In this document: positions 7,442 to 15,239 of the stretch, piece after piece
Position numbering within the stretch: the first letter of the stretch is position 1
How the letters are laid out: every line of letters begins with the position of its first letter
Source: Acidisoma cellulosilyticum
GTDB taxonomy: Bacteria; Pseudomonadota; Alphaproteobacteria; Acetobacterales; Acetobacteraceae
Length of the DNA stretch: 64,000 nt
Reading direction: 5' to 3'
Assembly: GCF_020621385.1 (NCBI RefSeq)
Contig: NZ_JAESVA010000010.1
Span: forward strand, 62,001-126,000
Notes under the pieces: generated by a model
Database searches by the model: none
The model's input: the letters and a program-made list of their open reading frames with translations, nothing else
Told to the model about the DNA's origin: nothing
Translations under genes and position numbers: made by a program

Positions 7442-8485
7442 ATGTCGCTCGCCGAGACTGGCGTTCTAACCCCACCTGGCATCGAGACAGTGGTCGATGC
7501 CGGGATCACAGGTGCTGTTTTCTCGCAATCCGGTCTGCTGGCGGTCTCACTGGGCGACGGGGGCGTTCAGCTTATCGACCCGGCCGGCGGTGTTCAGACC
7601 GTACCAGCGCATGACGGCGCAGTCCTGTGCCTGGTGCTCGACATTGACGGGCGAAGCTTTCTCACCGGTGGGGATGACGGACGGCTAGTCCGGACGACAG
7701 AGGACGCCGGCACCTCGGAAATAATGCGCACGCCGGGGCGGCAGATCGATGTGGTGGCGGTTTCTCGTTTGGGGAAGGCGCGAGCGGTTGCGGTCGGTCG
7801 GGAGGTGCGGCTTATCGACGGAAGCGGAAATGTTCGGGCATCTTCGTCCGATCACCCGAGTACGGTCTCTGCACTGGCCTTCAATCCTAAAGGCAAGCGC
7901 CTGGCCGCCGCGCATTATGGCGGCGTGACCTTGTGGTGGTCCGCGACGCTCGGACAGACCCCAAGCCGGCTGACGTGGCGCGGCTCGCATATCGGCGTGT
8001 CTTGGAGCCCGGACGGTACGCACGTGATGACGGCGATGCAGGAACGCGAACTGCACGGTTGGCGCGTCGCTGACGGGAGCGATCTCGCGATGCGGGGCTA
8101 TGCGGCCAAGGCTCGCTCGGTGGACTGGCTGGCCAAGCCGCCAACCCTCGTTACATCGGGAGCCGATTGCGTCGTGGCCTGGCCGTTCTCCGGGTCCGGA
8201 CCACAGGGAAAACCGCCGATCGAAGTCGGCCAGGGTATCGGCCAGCTGGTTACGCAGGTAGCCATCCATCCCGTTCGCCCCCTGGTGGCCGCCGGCTTCG
8301 ATGACGGCCGCGTGGCGATTTGCGAATTGACCGCCGATCGCGAGAGCAGGGCCATTCGGGTCCGCGCCGCCGATGGTAGCAAGGTATCGGCCCTGGCATG
8401 GTCGCAGGATGGTGCGCGTTTGGCGGCGGGAACCGATAGCGGTGCGCTTTCGATCTTCGATTTGACGAAGGCTTCGTCCCAATAG
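7442..8485 (+). CDS. WD40-repeat protein in the Zur operon
   Basis: A 347-residue protein built of about seven WD40-like blades (for example SALAFNPKGKRLAAAHYGGVT, IGVSWSPDGTHV, SALAWSQDGARLAAGTDSGA). It has no signal peptide or membrane segment, so a cytoplasmic beta-propeller is expected. It starts 12 bp after the COG0523 gene and precedes zur, so it is likely cotranscribed and zinc-repressed. WD40 proteins next to Zur-regulated COG0523 genes occur in other alphaproteobacteria as far as I recall, but I know of no assigned function. A scaffold or client-presenting role for the GTPase is an inference. Confidence 0.8.
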   Translation: MSLAETGVLTPPGIETVVDAGITGAVFSQSGLLAVSLGDGGVQLIDPAGGVQTVPAHDGAVLCLVLDIDGRSFLTGGDDGRLVRTTEDAGTSEIMRTPGRQIDVVAVSRLGKARAVAVGREVRLIDGSGNVRASSSDHPSTVSALAFNPKGKRLAAAHYGGVTLWWSATLGQTPSRLTWRGSHIGVSWSPDGTHVMTAMQERELHGWRVADGSDLAMRGYAAKARSVDWLAKPPTLVTSGADCVVAWPFSGSGPQGKPPIEVGQGIGQLVTQVAIHPVRPLVAAGFDDGRVAICELTADRESRAIRVRAADGSKVSALAWSQDGARLAAGTDSGALSIFDLTKASSQ

Positions 8486-8595
8486 CGAAGACGCATCCGA
8501 AAACCGCCTTTGAGAGGCTGCACGCGAAGCCGCGGTGCGCTATGATCGGAACGGTGGACGATGAGGAGACTGATTTGCCAGGCGGGCGGGACCGG

Positions 8596-9063
8596 ATGCA
8601 TGAGCTTGAAAAGGCCCAGACGATCTGCCGCGCACGGGGCGGGCGTCTCACGCCGCAGCGCCGGATTGTTTTGGCGAAGCTATTGGCGGCAAGCCGGCCG
8701 TTGACCGCTTACGAGTTGCTCGACCTCGTTCGGCCGGAAGATTCCGCGATTACACCCGCGAGCATCTATCGCAGCTTGGACTTCCTGCTTGAGGCGGGCC
8801 TGGTGCATCGGCTGGACAGTACAAAATCCTTCGTGGCGTGCGAGCATCCCGACCATCCGCACGCCGGGCAGTTTCTGATTTGCCGCGCATGCGGCACGGT
8901 GGTCGAGGCCGAGGATAAACGAATAGACCGCGCAGCCGCGGATCTGGGCGAACGGCACGGCTTCATGCTGGAGCAACGCAGCGTGGAACTGACTGGGGTG
9001 TGTGGTCCTTGCCGGGCGGGTGACGCGGACGCGTCCAGATCTGGTTTAACGCCCGGTTCCTGA
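8596..9063 (+). CDS. zur: zinc uptake regulator Zur (Fur family)
   Basis: A 155-residue Fur-family repressor. The winged helix includes RLTPQRRIVL and TPASIYRSLDFLLEAGLVHR. Structural zinc cysteines are in two pairs, Cys96/Cys99 (CRAC) and Cys136/Cys139 (CGPC). Sensor-site candidates are His71, Cys82 and the HPDHPH segment. This layout matches Zur better than Fur. ATG 8596 aligns with family starts; an in-frame ATG at 8542 would add 18 residues. It should repress the genes behind the two Zur boxes when zinc is sufficient. Confidence 0.88.
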   Translation: MHELEKAQTICRARGGRLTPQRRIVLAKLLAASRPLTAYELLDLVRPEDSAITPASIYRSLDFLLEAGLVHRLDSTKSFVACEHPDHPHAGQFLICRACGTVVEAEDKRIDRAAADLGERHGFMLEQRSVELTGVCGPCRAGDADASRSGLTPGS

Positions 9064-9086
9064 CCGGACCGCTTGCGCGGCCCGGT
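9063..9086. terminator. stem-loop between convergent zur and smtA
   Basis: ACCGGACCGC (9063-9072) pairs with GCGGCCCGGT (9077-9086) with one mismatch across a TTGC loop. It lies between two converging genes and so could end both transcripts. There is no T tract on either side, so the call is tentative. Confidence 0.4.
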
Positions 9087-9098
9087 CGATCGGAAATG

Positions 9099-9269
9099 TC
9101 AGCCGTGGCAGGTGCAGCCGGCGTGTTCACAGCCGGCGCCGCTCGTGTGGTGCTCAGCGCAGGATTCGCCGCAATAGATGCGGCCGTTGCGCTTTACACC
9201 CTTCTCCACGCTGACAACGCAAACGCAGTCGCCGCATGCGCACTTAACCTGTTCGATGGTCACGCTCAT
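9099..9269 (-). CDS. smtA: bacterial metallothionein SmtA/BmtA
   Basis: A 56-residue protein with nine cysteines (10, 12, 15, 17, 33, 37, 47, 52, 54). It starts MSVTIEQVKCACGDCVCVVS and ends GCEHAGCTCHG. The order of C-x-C pairs, the central RNGRIYCGESCA and the His-containing end match cyanobacterial SmtA, which wraps a Zn4 cluster. It would buffer excess zinc or cadmium in the cytoplasm. Its ATG overlaps the stop of smtB by four bases (ATGA), so the two genes are translationally coupled. Confidence 0.93.
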   Translation of the reverse strand: MSVTIEQVKCACGDCVCVVSVEKGVKRNGRIYCGESCAEHHTSGAGCEHAGCTCHG

Positions 9270-9598
9270 GGTGTCACTCCTGTTTCGGGGTTGATGTCGT
9301 CGTCCAGTTCATGGGGTTCGATAAGGTGCTCGACCATGTTGGTCAGCATCTCCCGCACATGGCAGTCGGGGATGCTGTAGAAAATCTGCTTCCCTCGCCG
9401 ACCTGCCTTCAAGAGCCGGGCAGCGCGCAGCAAGCGAAGATGGTGGGATACCAGCGACTGGCTGAGCGATAGCCGGGTGGTGATTTCCCCGACGCTGAGA
9501 GGCCCGTCGAGGCAGCTGGCCACGATCCCCAACCGATTCGGCTCGCCAAGAAGGCGGAATAGTTCGGCAAGCTCGGTGGTTTGGTCCGCGTTGAGCAT
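9266..9598 (-). CDS. smtB: ArsR-family zinc sensor SmtB
   Basis: A 110-residue ArsR/SmtB winged-helix repressor. The recognition region is SLSQSLVSHHLRLLRAARLL. The last helix carries the SmtB alpha-5 zinc site D-x-H-x10-H-x-x-E, complete in PDCHVREMLTNMVEHLIE. The short metal-binding N-terminal cysteine box of CadC is absent. The ATG at 9598 is preceded by an AGGA-type site; a TTG one codon upstream is possible. It should release its operator at 9611-9628 when zinc is high, turning on itself and smtA. Confidence 0.9.
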   Translation of the reverse strand: MLNADQTTELAELFRLLGEPNRLGIVASCLDGPLSVGEITTRLSLSQSLVSHHLRLLRAARLLKAGRRGKQIFYSIPDCHVREMLTNMVEHLIEPHELDDDINPETGVTP

Positions 9599-9610
9599 CA
9601 AAATGTTCCT

Positions 9611-9628
9611 ATGAACACGTATTCATAT
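9611..9628. promoter_or_regulatory. SmtB operator
   Basis: TATGAACACGTATTCATA is an inverted repeat (TATGAA/TTCATA) whose core TGAACACGTATTCA differs little from the known SmtB core TGAACAGTTATTCA. It lies 12 bp upstream of smtB, as expected for autoregulation. Confidence 0.8.
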
Positions 9629-9675
9629 GTCGCATGTACAAGGCCGCGTCAAGCCTGTCTTGTGTGGGACGGGAC

Positions 9676-9692
9676 TTGATACATTATATCAA
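9676..9692. promoter_or_regulatory. Zur box upstream of the second COG0523/znu operon
   Basis: TTGATACATTATATCAA is an inverted repeat (TTGATA/TATCAA) and shares its flanks with the box at 6366-6382. The CATTAT at 9682-9687 could be the -10 element, with TTGTGT at 9660-9665 as -35, so a bound repressor would block the promoter. Confidence 0.7.
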
Positions 9693-9810
9693 TTCATGTC
9701 AGTGTCCGCGCAGAGCTTGGCAGGACATCGATGATCGCACCCTTCCCCATTTATGCACCCACTGACGCGCATCCTGGCGTCACACGCGGCATCATCGAGC
9801 AGGAGCAATG

Positions 9811-10923
9811 ATGAGCGCGGCTCCGGACGAACTCATCCCGATCACCGTGCTCACCGGGTTTCTCGGCGCCGGCAAGACGACGCTGCTGAACGGCCTTCTC
9901 AAGCAGATGGAATTCGCAAATACCGCGGTGCTGATCAACGAGTTCGGCGAAATTGGCCTCGACCATCTGCTCGTCGAGCCGCTGCGTGACGAGGTCGTCT
10001 TGCTGAACGCGGGCTGCCTGTGCTGCACGGTAAGGGGCGACCTGGTGAAGGCCCTGAGGACCTTGTTCTTCCAAAGGGTCCGAGGTGAGATCCCGCTATT
10101 CGCGCGGGTAGTGATCGAGACGACGGGTCTGGCCGATCCTGCACCGATCCTGCACACCTTGATGACCGACCCGATGATCGCAGCGCGCTACCGGCTGGAC
10201 GGCGTGGTCACGATTGTGGACGCAGCTAACGGCCAAGCCACGTTGGATGCTCAGCCGGAGGCCGTAAAGCAAGCCGCCGTGGCCGACCGGATCGTGCTCA
10301 CCAAATCGGACTTGGCATCATCAAGGCAAGTCGCCGAACTCTGGGAACGCCTGCGCAGCCTCAATCCCGGCGCACTCATCGTGCCGGCGAAAGATGGCGT
10401 GATTGATCCCAAGCTGCTGCTTGACCTCGGCCCCTTTAGGCCGAACGCCAAGATCGACGCCGTGCTCGGCTGGCTGAACGAGGAGGCCTACGCGCAGGAT
10501 CACGCCCATCGGCATGACGACGACGGCGGGCATCACGGGCATGATCATTCTGCCCACAACGATCCCAACCGGCACGATGCTCGCATCCAGGCTTTCTGCC
10601 TGACCTTCGACCACCCGCTGCAATGGAACGGGATCGGCACCTTCTTGCAGATGCTGATTGCAACCCGAGGCGAAAGCCTACTGCGCATCAAGGGCGTCCT
10701 AAACCTCGCCGGGCAGGATCGGCCGGTGGTTATCCATGGCGTCCAGCACATCTTCCACGAGCCGGCGCTGCTGCGGGAATGGCCCGGCGGAGACGATCGT
10801 CGGTCCCGCTTGATATTTATTACGCGTGATCTCGACCGATCCGTGATCGAGGGCGGCGTTGGTGCTTTCGAGCAAGCAGCCGGATCCGTACTCGCAAAAT
10901 CATCCTACGCAACAACGACATGA
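9811..10923 (+). CDS. COG0523 GTPase, copy 2, with His-rich loop
   Basis: A 370-residue G3E GTPase. Walker A is GFLGAGKTT (16-24), C-x-C-C is at 69-72 (CLCC), and a TKSD motif stands at the guanine-specificity position. A His/Asp-rich stretch (about residues 231-256, with HAHRHDDDGGHHGHDH) is a zinc-holding loop missing from copy 1. The C-terminal CobW domain is complete. The start at 9811 has AGGAG five bases upstream; ATG 9808 is the alternative. It follows a Zur box and leads the znu operon. It is likely a zinc metallochaperone for starvation; the target is unknown. Confidence 0.88.
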   Translation: MSAAPDELIPITVLTGFLGAGKTTLLNGLLKQMEFANTAVLINEFGEIGLDHLLVEPLRDEVVLLNAGCLCCTVRGDLVKALRTLFFQRVRGEIPLFARVVIETTGLADPAPILHTLMTDPMIAARYRLDGVVTIVDAANGQATLDAQPEAVKQAAVADRIVLTKSDLASSRQVAELWERLRSLNPGALIVPAKDGVIDPKLLLDLGPFRPNAKIDAVLGWLNEEAYAQDHAHRHDDDGGHHGHDHSAHNDPNRHDARIQAFCLTFDHPLQWNGIGTFLQMLIATRGESLLRIKGVLNLAGQDRPVVIHGVQHIFHEPALLREWPGGDDRRSRLIFITRDLDRSVIEGGVGAFEQAAGSVLAKSSYATTT

Positions 10924-10969
10924 GCGCACGCGCTCAATTTTGTAATCATCTCCCAACCGAAAGACCGAA

Positions 10970-11890
10970 ATGAAACGTCTCCCCGTCCTTACTGCACTGA
11001 CGCTCGTTCTTGCAGCTGGTCCAATCGGCCTCGTCGCCGCCCAGGCGGCGGGGCCGGTCAAGGCGATCGGTGTCGAAAACGAATACGCCGATGTAATTTC
11101 TCAAATTGGCGGGAAATACGTCGAGGTCCAGGCGATCGAAACCGACCCGAACACTGACCCGCACACCTTCGAAGCCAGCCCCAAGATCGCGAAGGAGATC
11201 GCTGCGGCCCAGCTCATCGTCGTGAACGGCGTCGGCTACGATGACTGGGCGGACAAGCTCATGTCCGCCTCGGCCCGGCCCGGCCGGAAGGTCATCAACG
11301 TCCAGAAATTCCTGGGCCTGCCGGACAACACGCCGAACCCGCACCTCTGGTACGATCCGAAAACGATGCCTGCCGTCGCCAAGGCCGTGGCGGATTCGCT
11401 TGCCGCCTTGGAACCCGCGCAGGCTGCATATTTTCGATCAAACGCCGGTACGTTCGTCGCGTCTCTCGCACCCTGGAATGCTGCCATCGCCGATTTCAAG
11501 GCGCAGTATGGCAACACGCCGATCGCCGTTACCGAGCCCGTTGCGGACTACATGCTGCAAGCCATGGGGTTCGACATCGTCACACCGTTCAGCCTGCAGG
11601 CCGCGATCATGAACGGAACCGACCCCTCCCCGCAGGACGTGTCGCTCCAGAACGGCTTGTTTTCTGGCCACAAGGTCAAGGTTTTTGCCTACAACCAACA
11701 GGTAACCGACAGCCTGACCAACTCGTTCCTTGAGGCCTCCAGAAAGGCAGGGATCCCTGTGGTCGGCGTTTATGAGACCATGCCCACGCCTGGCTACACA
11801 TACCAGAGTTGGATGCTGGCCGAGGTCGCGGCTTTGAAGAGGGCGTTGACGGACAAGATGTCCACTGAAACGCTGCAGAAGGGGCACTGA
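10970..11890 (+). CDS. znuA: zinc ABC transporter substrate-binding protein (ZnuA-like)
   Basis: A 306-residue periplasmic protein with a signal peptide ending near QAAG (residues 25-28). It belongs to the cluster A-I metal-binding family. Ligand candidates are His65 (DPHTFE) and His125 (NPHLWYDP). The third His usual in ZnuA/TroA is replaced by Glu189 in AVTEPVADYM, and no His-rich loop is present. It should capture Zn(II) and pass it to the permeases encoded downstream. Zinc rather than manganese is inferred from the Zur box and the neighbouring genes. Confidence 0.85.
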   Translation: MKRLPVLTALTLVLAAGPIGLVAAQAAGPVKAIGVENEYADVISQIGGKYVEVQAIETDPNTDPHTFEASPKIAKEIAAAQLIVVNGVGYDDWADKLMSASARPGRKVINVQKFLGLPDNTPNPHLWYDPKTMPAVAKAVADSLAALEPAQAAYFRSNAGTFVASLAPWNAAIADFKAQYGNTPIAVTEPVADYMLQAMGFDIVTPFSLQAAIMNGTDPSPQDVSLQNGLFSGHKVKVFAYNQQVTDSLTNSFLEASRKAGIPVVGVYETMPTPGYTYQSWMLAEVAALKRALTDKMSTETLQKGH

Positions 11891-11895
11891 GCGCC

Positions 11896-12717
11896 GTGTT
11901 GGCCAGGGGCGAGGTTCTCGCGGTCCGACAGGCGAGCGTCTCGCTTTCCGGCCGCAGCATTCTCAAGGATATCGATTTCTCCCTGGAGGCGGGCGAGTTC
12001 TGCGGGCTGATCGGTGCCAACGGATCGGGCAAGACGACGCTGCTGCGGACCATCCTCGGCTTTATCGCACCGAGCAGCGGCAGCGTTACCATCGATAGCG
12101 GCGGCAAGCTCGCCTCGGTCGGCTACGTGCCGCAGAAATTTGCGCTGGATCCCTACATGCCGATGCGCGCGCGCGACCTCGTGGCGCTGGGCCTCGATGG
12201 CAACCGGCTGGGAGTGCCGCTGCCGTCGCCAGGGCGTCGCCGAAAAGTCGATGAAATGCTCGAATCGGTGGACGCGACGCGGTTCGCCGATCAGCGGATT
12301 GGCAACCTGTCGGGTGGCCAGCAGCAACGGGTGCTGATCGCGCATGCCCTAATCCGGCGTCCACGCCTGCTGCTGCTGGACGAACCGCTCGCCAACCTGG
12401 ATATGCGCAGCGTCGCTGGCGTCGTCGCCCTGCTGCGCCGCCTGTCCCAGGAGTTCCAAACCTCGGTGTTGCTGTCGGCGCACGACATGAACCCGCTGCT
12501 TTCGGCAATGGACCGCATCGTCTATCTCGCCCATGGCCGCGCGGCGAGCGGCAGCACCGACGCGGTCGTGCGCACCGAAGTGCTGAGCCAGCTCTATGGC
12601 TATCATATCGATGTCGTCCGAGTGCACGGGCGCGTCATCGTGGTCGCGGCAGAGGCCGAAGATGACGCTCAGGCCGCGGTCGCGCACGACCCGGTTCATG
12701 TGGCACAGGTTCCGTGA
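11896..12717 (+). CDS. znuC: zinc ABC transporter ATP-binding protein (ZnuC-like)
   Basis: A 273-residue ABC ATPase with a GTG start five bases after znuA. Walker A is GANGSGKTT, the signature is LSGGQQQR, Walker B is LLLLDEPLANLD, and the switch histidine is in SAHDMN. The C-terminal tail is His/Asp-containing. It powers zinc import with the two permease genes that follow. Its stop overlaps the next start (TGATG), showing tight coupling. Confidence 0.88.
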   Translation: MLARGEVLAVRQASVSLSGRSILKDIDFSLEAGEFCGLIGANGSGKTTLLRTILGFIAPSSGSVTIDSGGKLASVGYVPQKFALDPYMPMRARDLVALGLDGNRLGVPLPSPGRRRKVDEMLESVDATRFADQRIGNLSGGQQQRVLIAHALIRRPRLLLLDEPLANLDMRSVAGVVALLRRLSQEFQTSVLLSAHDMNPLLSAMDRIVYLAHGRAASGSTDAVVRTEVLSQLYGYHIDVVRVHGRVIVVAAEAEDDAQAAVAHDPVHVAQVP

Positions 12718-13640
12718 TGGACGTGCAAACACTGCTCTCGCTCCTCTTCGAGCCGGGGTTCTTCACAAGCGAGCCGGTGCGCACCGCGGCGGTGATCGGA
12801 GCCGCCGCCGCCATTGTCTCGGGGGTGGTCGGTGTCTTCACCGTGATCCGTGGGCAATCCTTCGCCGGTCACTCCCTGGCCGATGTCAGCAGCGCCGGTG
12901 GGTCTGCCGCGTTCTTGTTCGGGATCAACCCGCTACTCGGGTTTCTCGGCATGGGCGTGCTCGCGGCGATGAGCATGGAACTGGTGCGCGCCGATCGGGC
13001 GAGCGAGCGTGACCTGGTGACGGGCGTCGTCACCGGCGCCGGGCTCGGCGTCGCCGCGCTGTTCCTCTATCTGGACATGACGACCAGCAGCACCACGGGG
13101 GCCGCGGTCACCGTGATGTTCGGGTCGATTTTTGCGATTCCGGCTTCGCTCGTCCCGCTGGCTCTGCTGGTCGGGGCCGGCGCGCTGCTCGCGATCGGTG
13201 TGCTGTACCGGCCGTTGCTGCTCAGCTCGCTCGATCCAGACCTCGCGGCGGTGCGCGGGGTACCCGTGCGTCTGATGGGACTTCTATTCCTGATCGTGGT
13301 GGCGCTCGCCGTCGCTCTTTCGGCCATTACCGTCGGCGCCATTCTGTCCACGGGGCTGCTCATCGGTCCTGCGGCGATCGCGCTGCACCTCGCCAAGCGG
13401 CCTGGTCTGGCGATTCTATTGGCTGCGGTGATCGGCGTCGCGGTGACCTGGGGCGGAATCCTGGTTTCGTATGACAGCTACGAATGGACCGGGGGACGCG
13501 GATGGCCGGTGAGCTTTTGCATCGTGATGCTCATATTCGTGGCCTATGCCGTCGTCGCGCAGACCGGGCCTGCCCGCGAACGACGGCAGGAGCATCCACT
13601 GCCAAGTGGCGAGAAGCCTCACGTTACGAGTGCTGGGTGA
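12717..13640 (+). CDS. znuB: metal ABC transporter permease 1 (ZnuB-like)
   Basis: A 307-residue ABC-3 family inner-membrane protein with about eight or nine hydrophobic helices. Family segments include GVVGVFTVIRGQSFAGHSLADVSSAGG and SAITVGAILSTGLLIGPAAIA. The start codon overlaps the znuC stop. A short polar C-terminal tail follows the last helix. A second, divergent permease follows after 9 bp, so the channel may be a heterodimer. Confidence 0.85.
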   Translation: MDVQTLLSLLFEPGFFTSEPVRTAAVIGAAAAIVSGVVGVFTVIRGQSFAGHSLADVSSAGGSAAFLFGINPLLGFLGMGVLAAMSMELVRADRASERDLVTGVVTGAGLGVAALFLYLDMTTSSTTGAAVTVMFGSIFAIPASLVPLALLVGAGALLAIGVLYRPLLLSSLDPDLAAVRGVPVRLMGLLFLIVVALAVALSAITVGAILSTGLLIGPAAIALHLAKRPGLAILLAAVIGVAVTWGGILVSYDSYEWTGGRGWPVSFCIVMLIFVAYAVVAQTGPARERRQEHPLPSGEKPHVTSAG

Positions 13641-13649
13641 GGCAGGACG

Positions 13650-14444
13650 ATGTTCGAAGACTTCATGGTCAATACCTGGATCGCCGCCACCTTGGTCGCC
13701 GTCGTCGCGGGGATTGTCGGGTTCTTCGTCGTGATCCGGGGCGCGTCCTTCGCGGCGCATGCGCTGCCGCTCAGCGCCTTTCCCGGTGCCGCGGCGGCCA
13801 ACCTGGTGGGTGTCAACCCCCTGCTTGGCCTCCTCGTCTTCTCGGGTCTCGGCGTCGCGGGCATAAGCCAGCTCGCACGGCGCGGCCGCCGCGACTTGGC
13901 TACCGCGCTGTCGCTGGTCATGCTGCTCGGCCTCGGGGCGCTGTTCCTGAGCCGGACCACCGAGTATTTTCAGGCGGTCTACGCGCTCCTGTTCGGCGAG
14001 GTGCTCGGCGTCAGCAACGCGGACCTTGGGCCGGTCGCCTTGCTTGGCGCTGTCTCGGTTGCTCTGATCGTGATCCTGTTCCGTCCACTGCTGCTCAGTT
14101 CCGTCTCTCCGGAACTGGGCGAGGCCAGAGGCGTATCGGCTCGTCTGATGGAAGCTCTGTTCCTAAGCGTGGTGGCCCTCGCCACGGCGATGGCGCTACC
14201 GGTCGTCGGCGCGCTGCTGGTGTTCAGCCTCATGGTGGGTCCCGCTTCTGCTGCGCGCGCTCTGACCAACCGGCCACTAAGTGCAATGCTGCTCTCGGGC
14301 GCCATCTCCGTTGTGACCGTCTGGGCCGCAATCGCCCTTTCTTTCATCTCGGACTGGCCGGTCGGGCTTTTCGTGGGGGGCCTGAGTGCCCTTACTTATG
14401 GCGCGGGGCGAAGTTGGGCGTGGGCCGGGGAGCGCGGCCTATGA
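13650..14444 (+). CDS. metal ABC transporter permease 2 (ZnuB-like)
   Basis: A 264-residue ABC-3 family permease with about eight membrane helices. It shares family landmarks with the preceding gene (GFFVVIRGASFAAHALPLSAF, LPVVGALLVFSLMVGPASAA) but is clearly different in sequence. It is the fourth gene of the ABC cassette. It probably pairs with permease 1 in one transporter. An alternative is that each forms its own homodimer with the same ATPase. Confidence 0.83.
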   Translation: MFEDFMVNTWIAATLVAVVAGIVGFFVVIRGASFAAHALPLSAFPGAAAANLVGVNPLLGLLVFSGLGVAGISQLARRGRRDLATALSLVMLLGLGALFLSRTTEYFQAVYALLFGEVLGVSNADLGPVALLGAVSVALIVILFRPLLLSSVSPELGEARGVSARLMEALFLSVVALATAMALPVVGALLVFSLMVGPASAARALTNRPLSAMLLSGAISVVTVWAAIALSFISDWPVGLFVGGLSALTYGAGRSWAWAGERGL

Positions 14445-14454
14445 GCGGCGCAAA

Positions 14455-15066
14455 ATGCACACCATGATGCCCGGTGCCTCGCGGCTGTTGTTGGTGCGCC
14501 GACGGGAGGTGCCATCGGCGATCGTCAGTGGCTTCATGCCATCCGTGCTCGATCGCATTCATTCCTCCGATACCGGCCTCGCTATCTGGCGGCGTTTCAC
14601 CCGATTGAACCTCTTGGTTTCGGCCAGCACGCTGCTGACCCGGCCGCCATTTACGTTGACCATTGCTGACGCGCCGGAGATGGCGGCCCGCCGTCTCTGC
14701 CATGACCTTCTGCTATTTCATTGGGCGCTCTATGCCGACTTTCGACGGCTTGCCACACGGTTCTCCACTCTTGCAGCATCGCCTGTCGTTCGGATGCGGC
14801 TCGAACATGTGACCGACGACTCATGCGGCAAATTCCATGTGGATGCGGTGGGACTGCGTTTGCTCTGCACATATGTCGGTCCCGGGACTGAATGGGTTGA
14901 TCCTGGCGGCAAGATCCGCCGAATGACGACGATGGAGGTCGCTGTCTTCAAGGGATCGGCTTTCCCGGGAGCCGGCCCGCGCGTGCTCCACCGTTCGCCG
15001 CCACTCAGCACCGGCACGCTTGTCGGCCAGTCCCGTCTGGTGCTCTGCATCGACGCCGTGCCGTGA
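14455..15066 (+). CDS. DUF1826-domain protein of the zinc island
   Basis: A 203-residue soluble protein from ATG 14455, ten bases after the permease. Features that fit DUF1826 are the start with VLDRIHSSDTGLAIWRR, the central RMRLEHVTDDSCGKFHVD and the end with LSTGTLVGQSRLVLCIDAVP. DUF1826 genes often stand in Zur-controlled clusters with COG0523 and Znu genes. Conserved His, Cys and Asp residues (DDSCGKFHVD, LLCTYVGPGTEWV) look able to bind metal, and the fold may be related to Fe(II)/2-oxoglutarate enzymes. No function is established. Confidence 0.75.
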   Translation: MHTMMPGASRLLLVRRREVPSAIVSGFMPSVLDRIHSSDTGLAIWRRFTRLNLLVSASTLLTRPPFTLTIADAPEMAARRLCHDLLLFHWALYADFRRLATRFSTLAASPVVRMRLEHVTDDSCGKFHVDAVGLRLLCTYVGPGTEWVDPGGKIRRMTTMEVAVFKGSAFPGAGPRVLHRSPPLSTGTLVGQSRLVLCIDAVP

Positions 15067-15239
15067 CCGCCTCGCCGGAAATACGCACGCGCCAGATTCG
15101 CTGATCCTGGCGGGGCCGGGAGTTCTCGTTCGGCGTAGACGATGCAGGCAGCTGCGATTAGACGTCGCTCAGTGACCCCTCTCATCTCAGCAGGATCAAT
15201 CAAATAACGCGCCGATCGGCATCGGGACCCCGCGCCGAA

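Noticed and set aside
7685-8482. 265-residue reverse frame
   Set aside because: Antisense to the WD40 gene with no family features.
9096-9380. 94-residue forward frame over the metallothionein
   Set aside because: It is the antisense of smtA/smtB. The reverse strand gives a full nine-cysteine metallothionein.
13484-14467. 327-residue forward frame
   Set aside because: Arg/Gly-rich shadow of the two permease genes in another frame.
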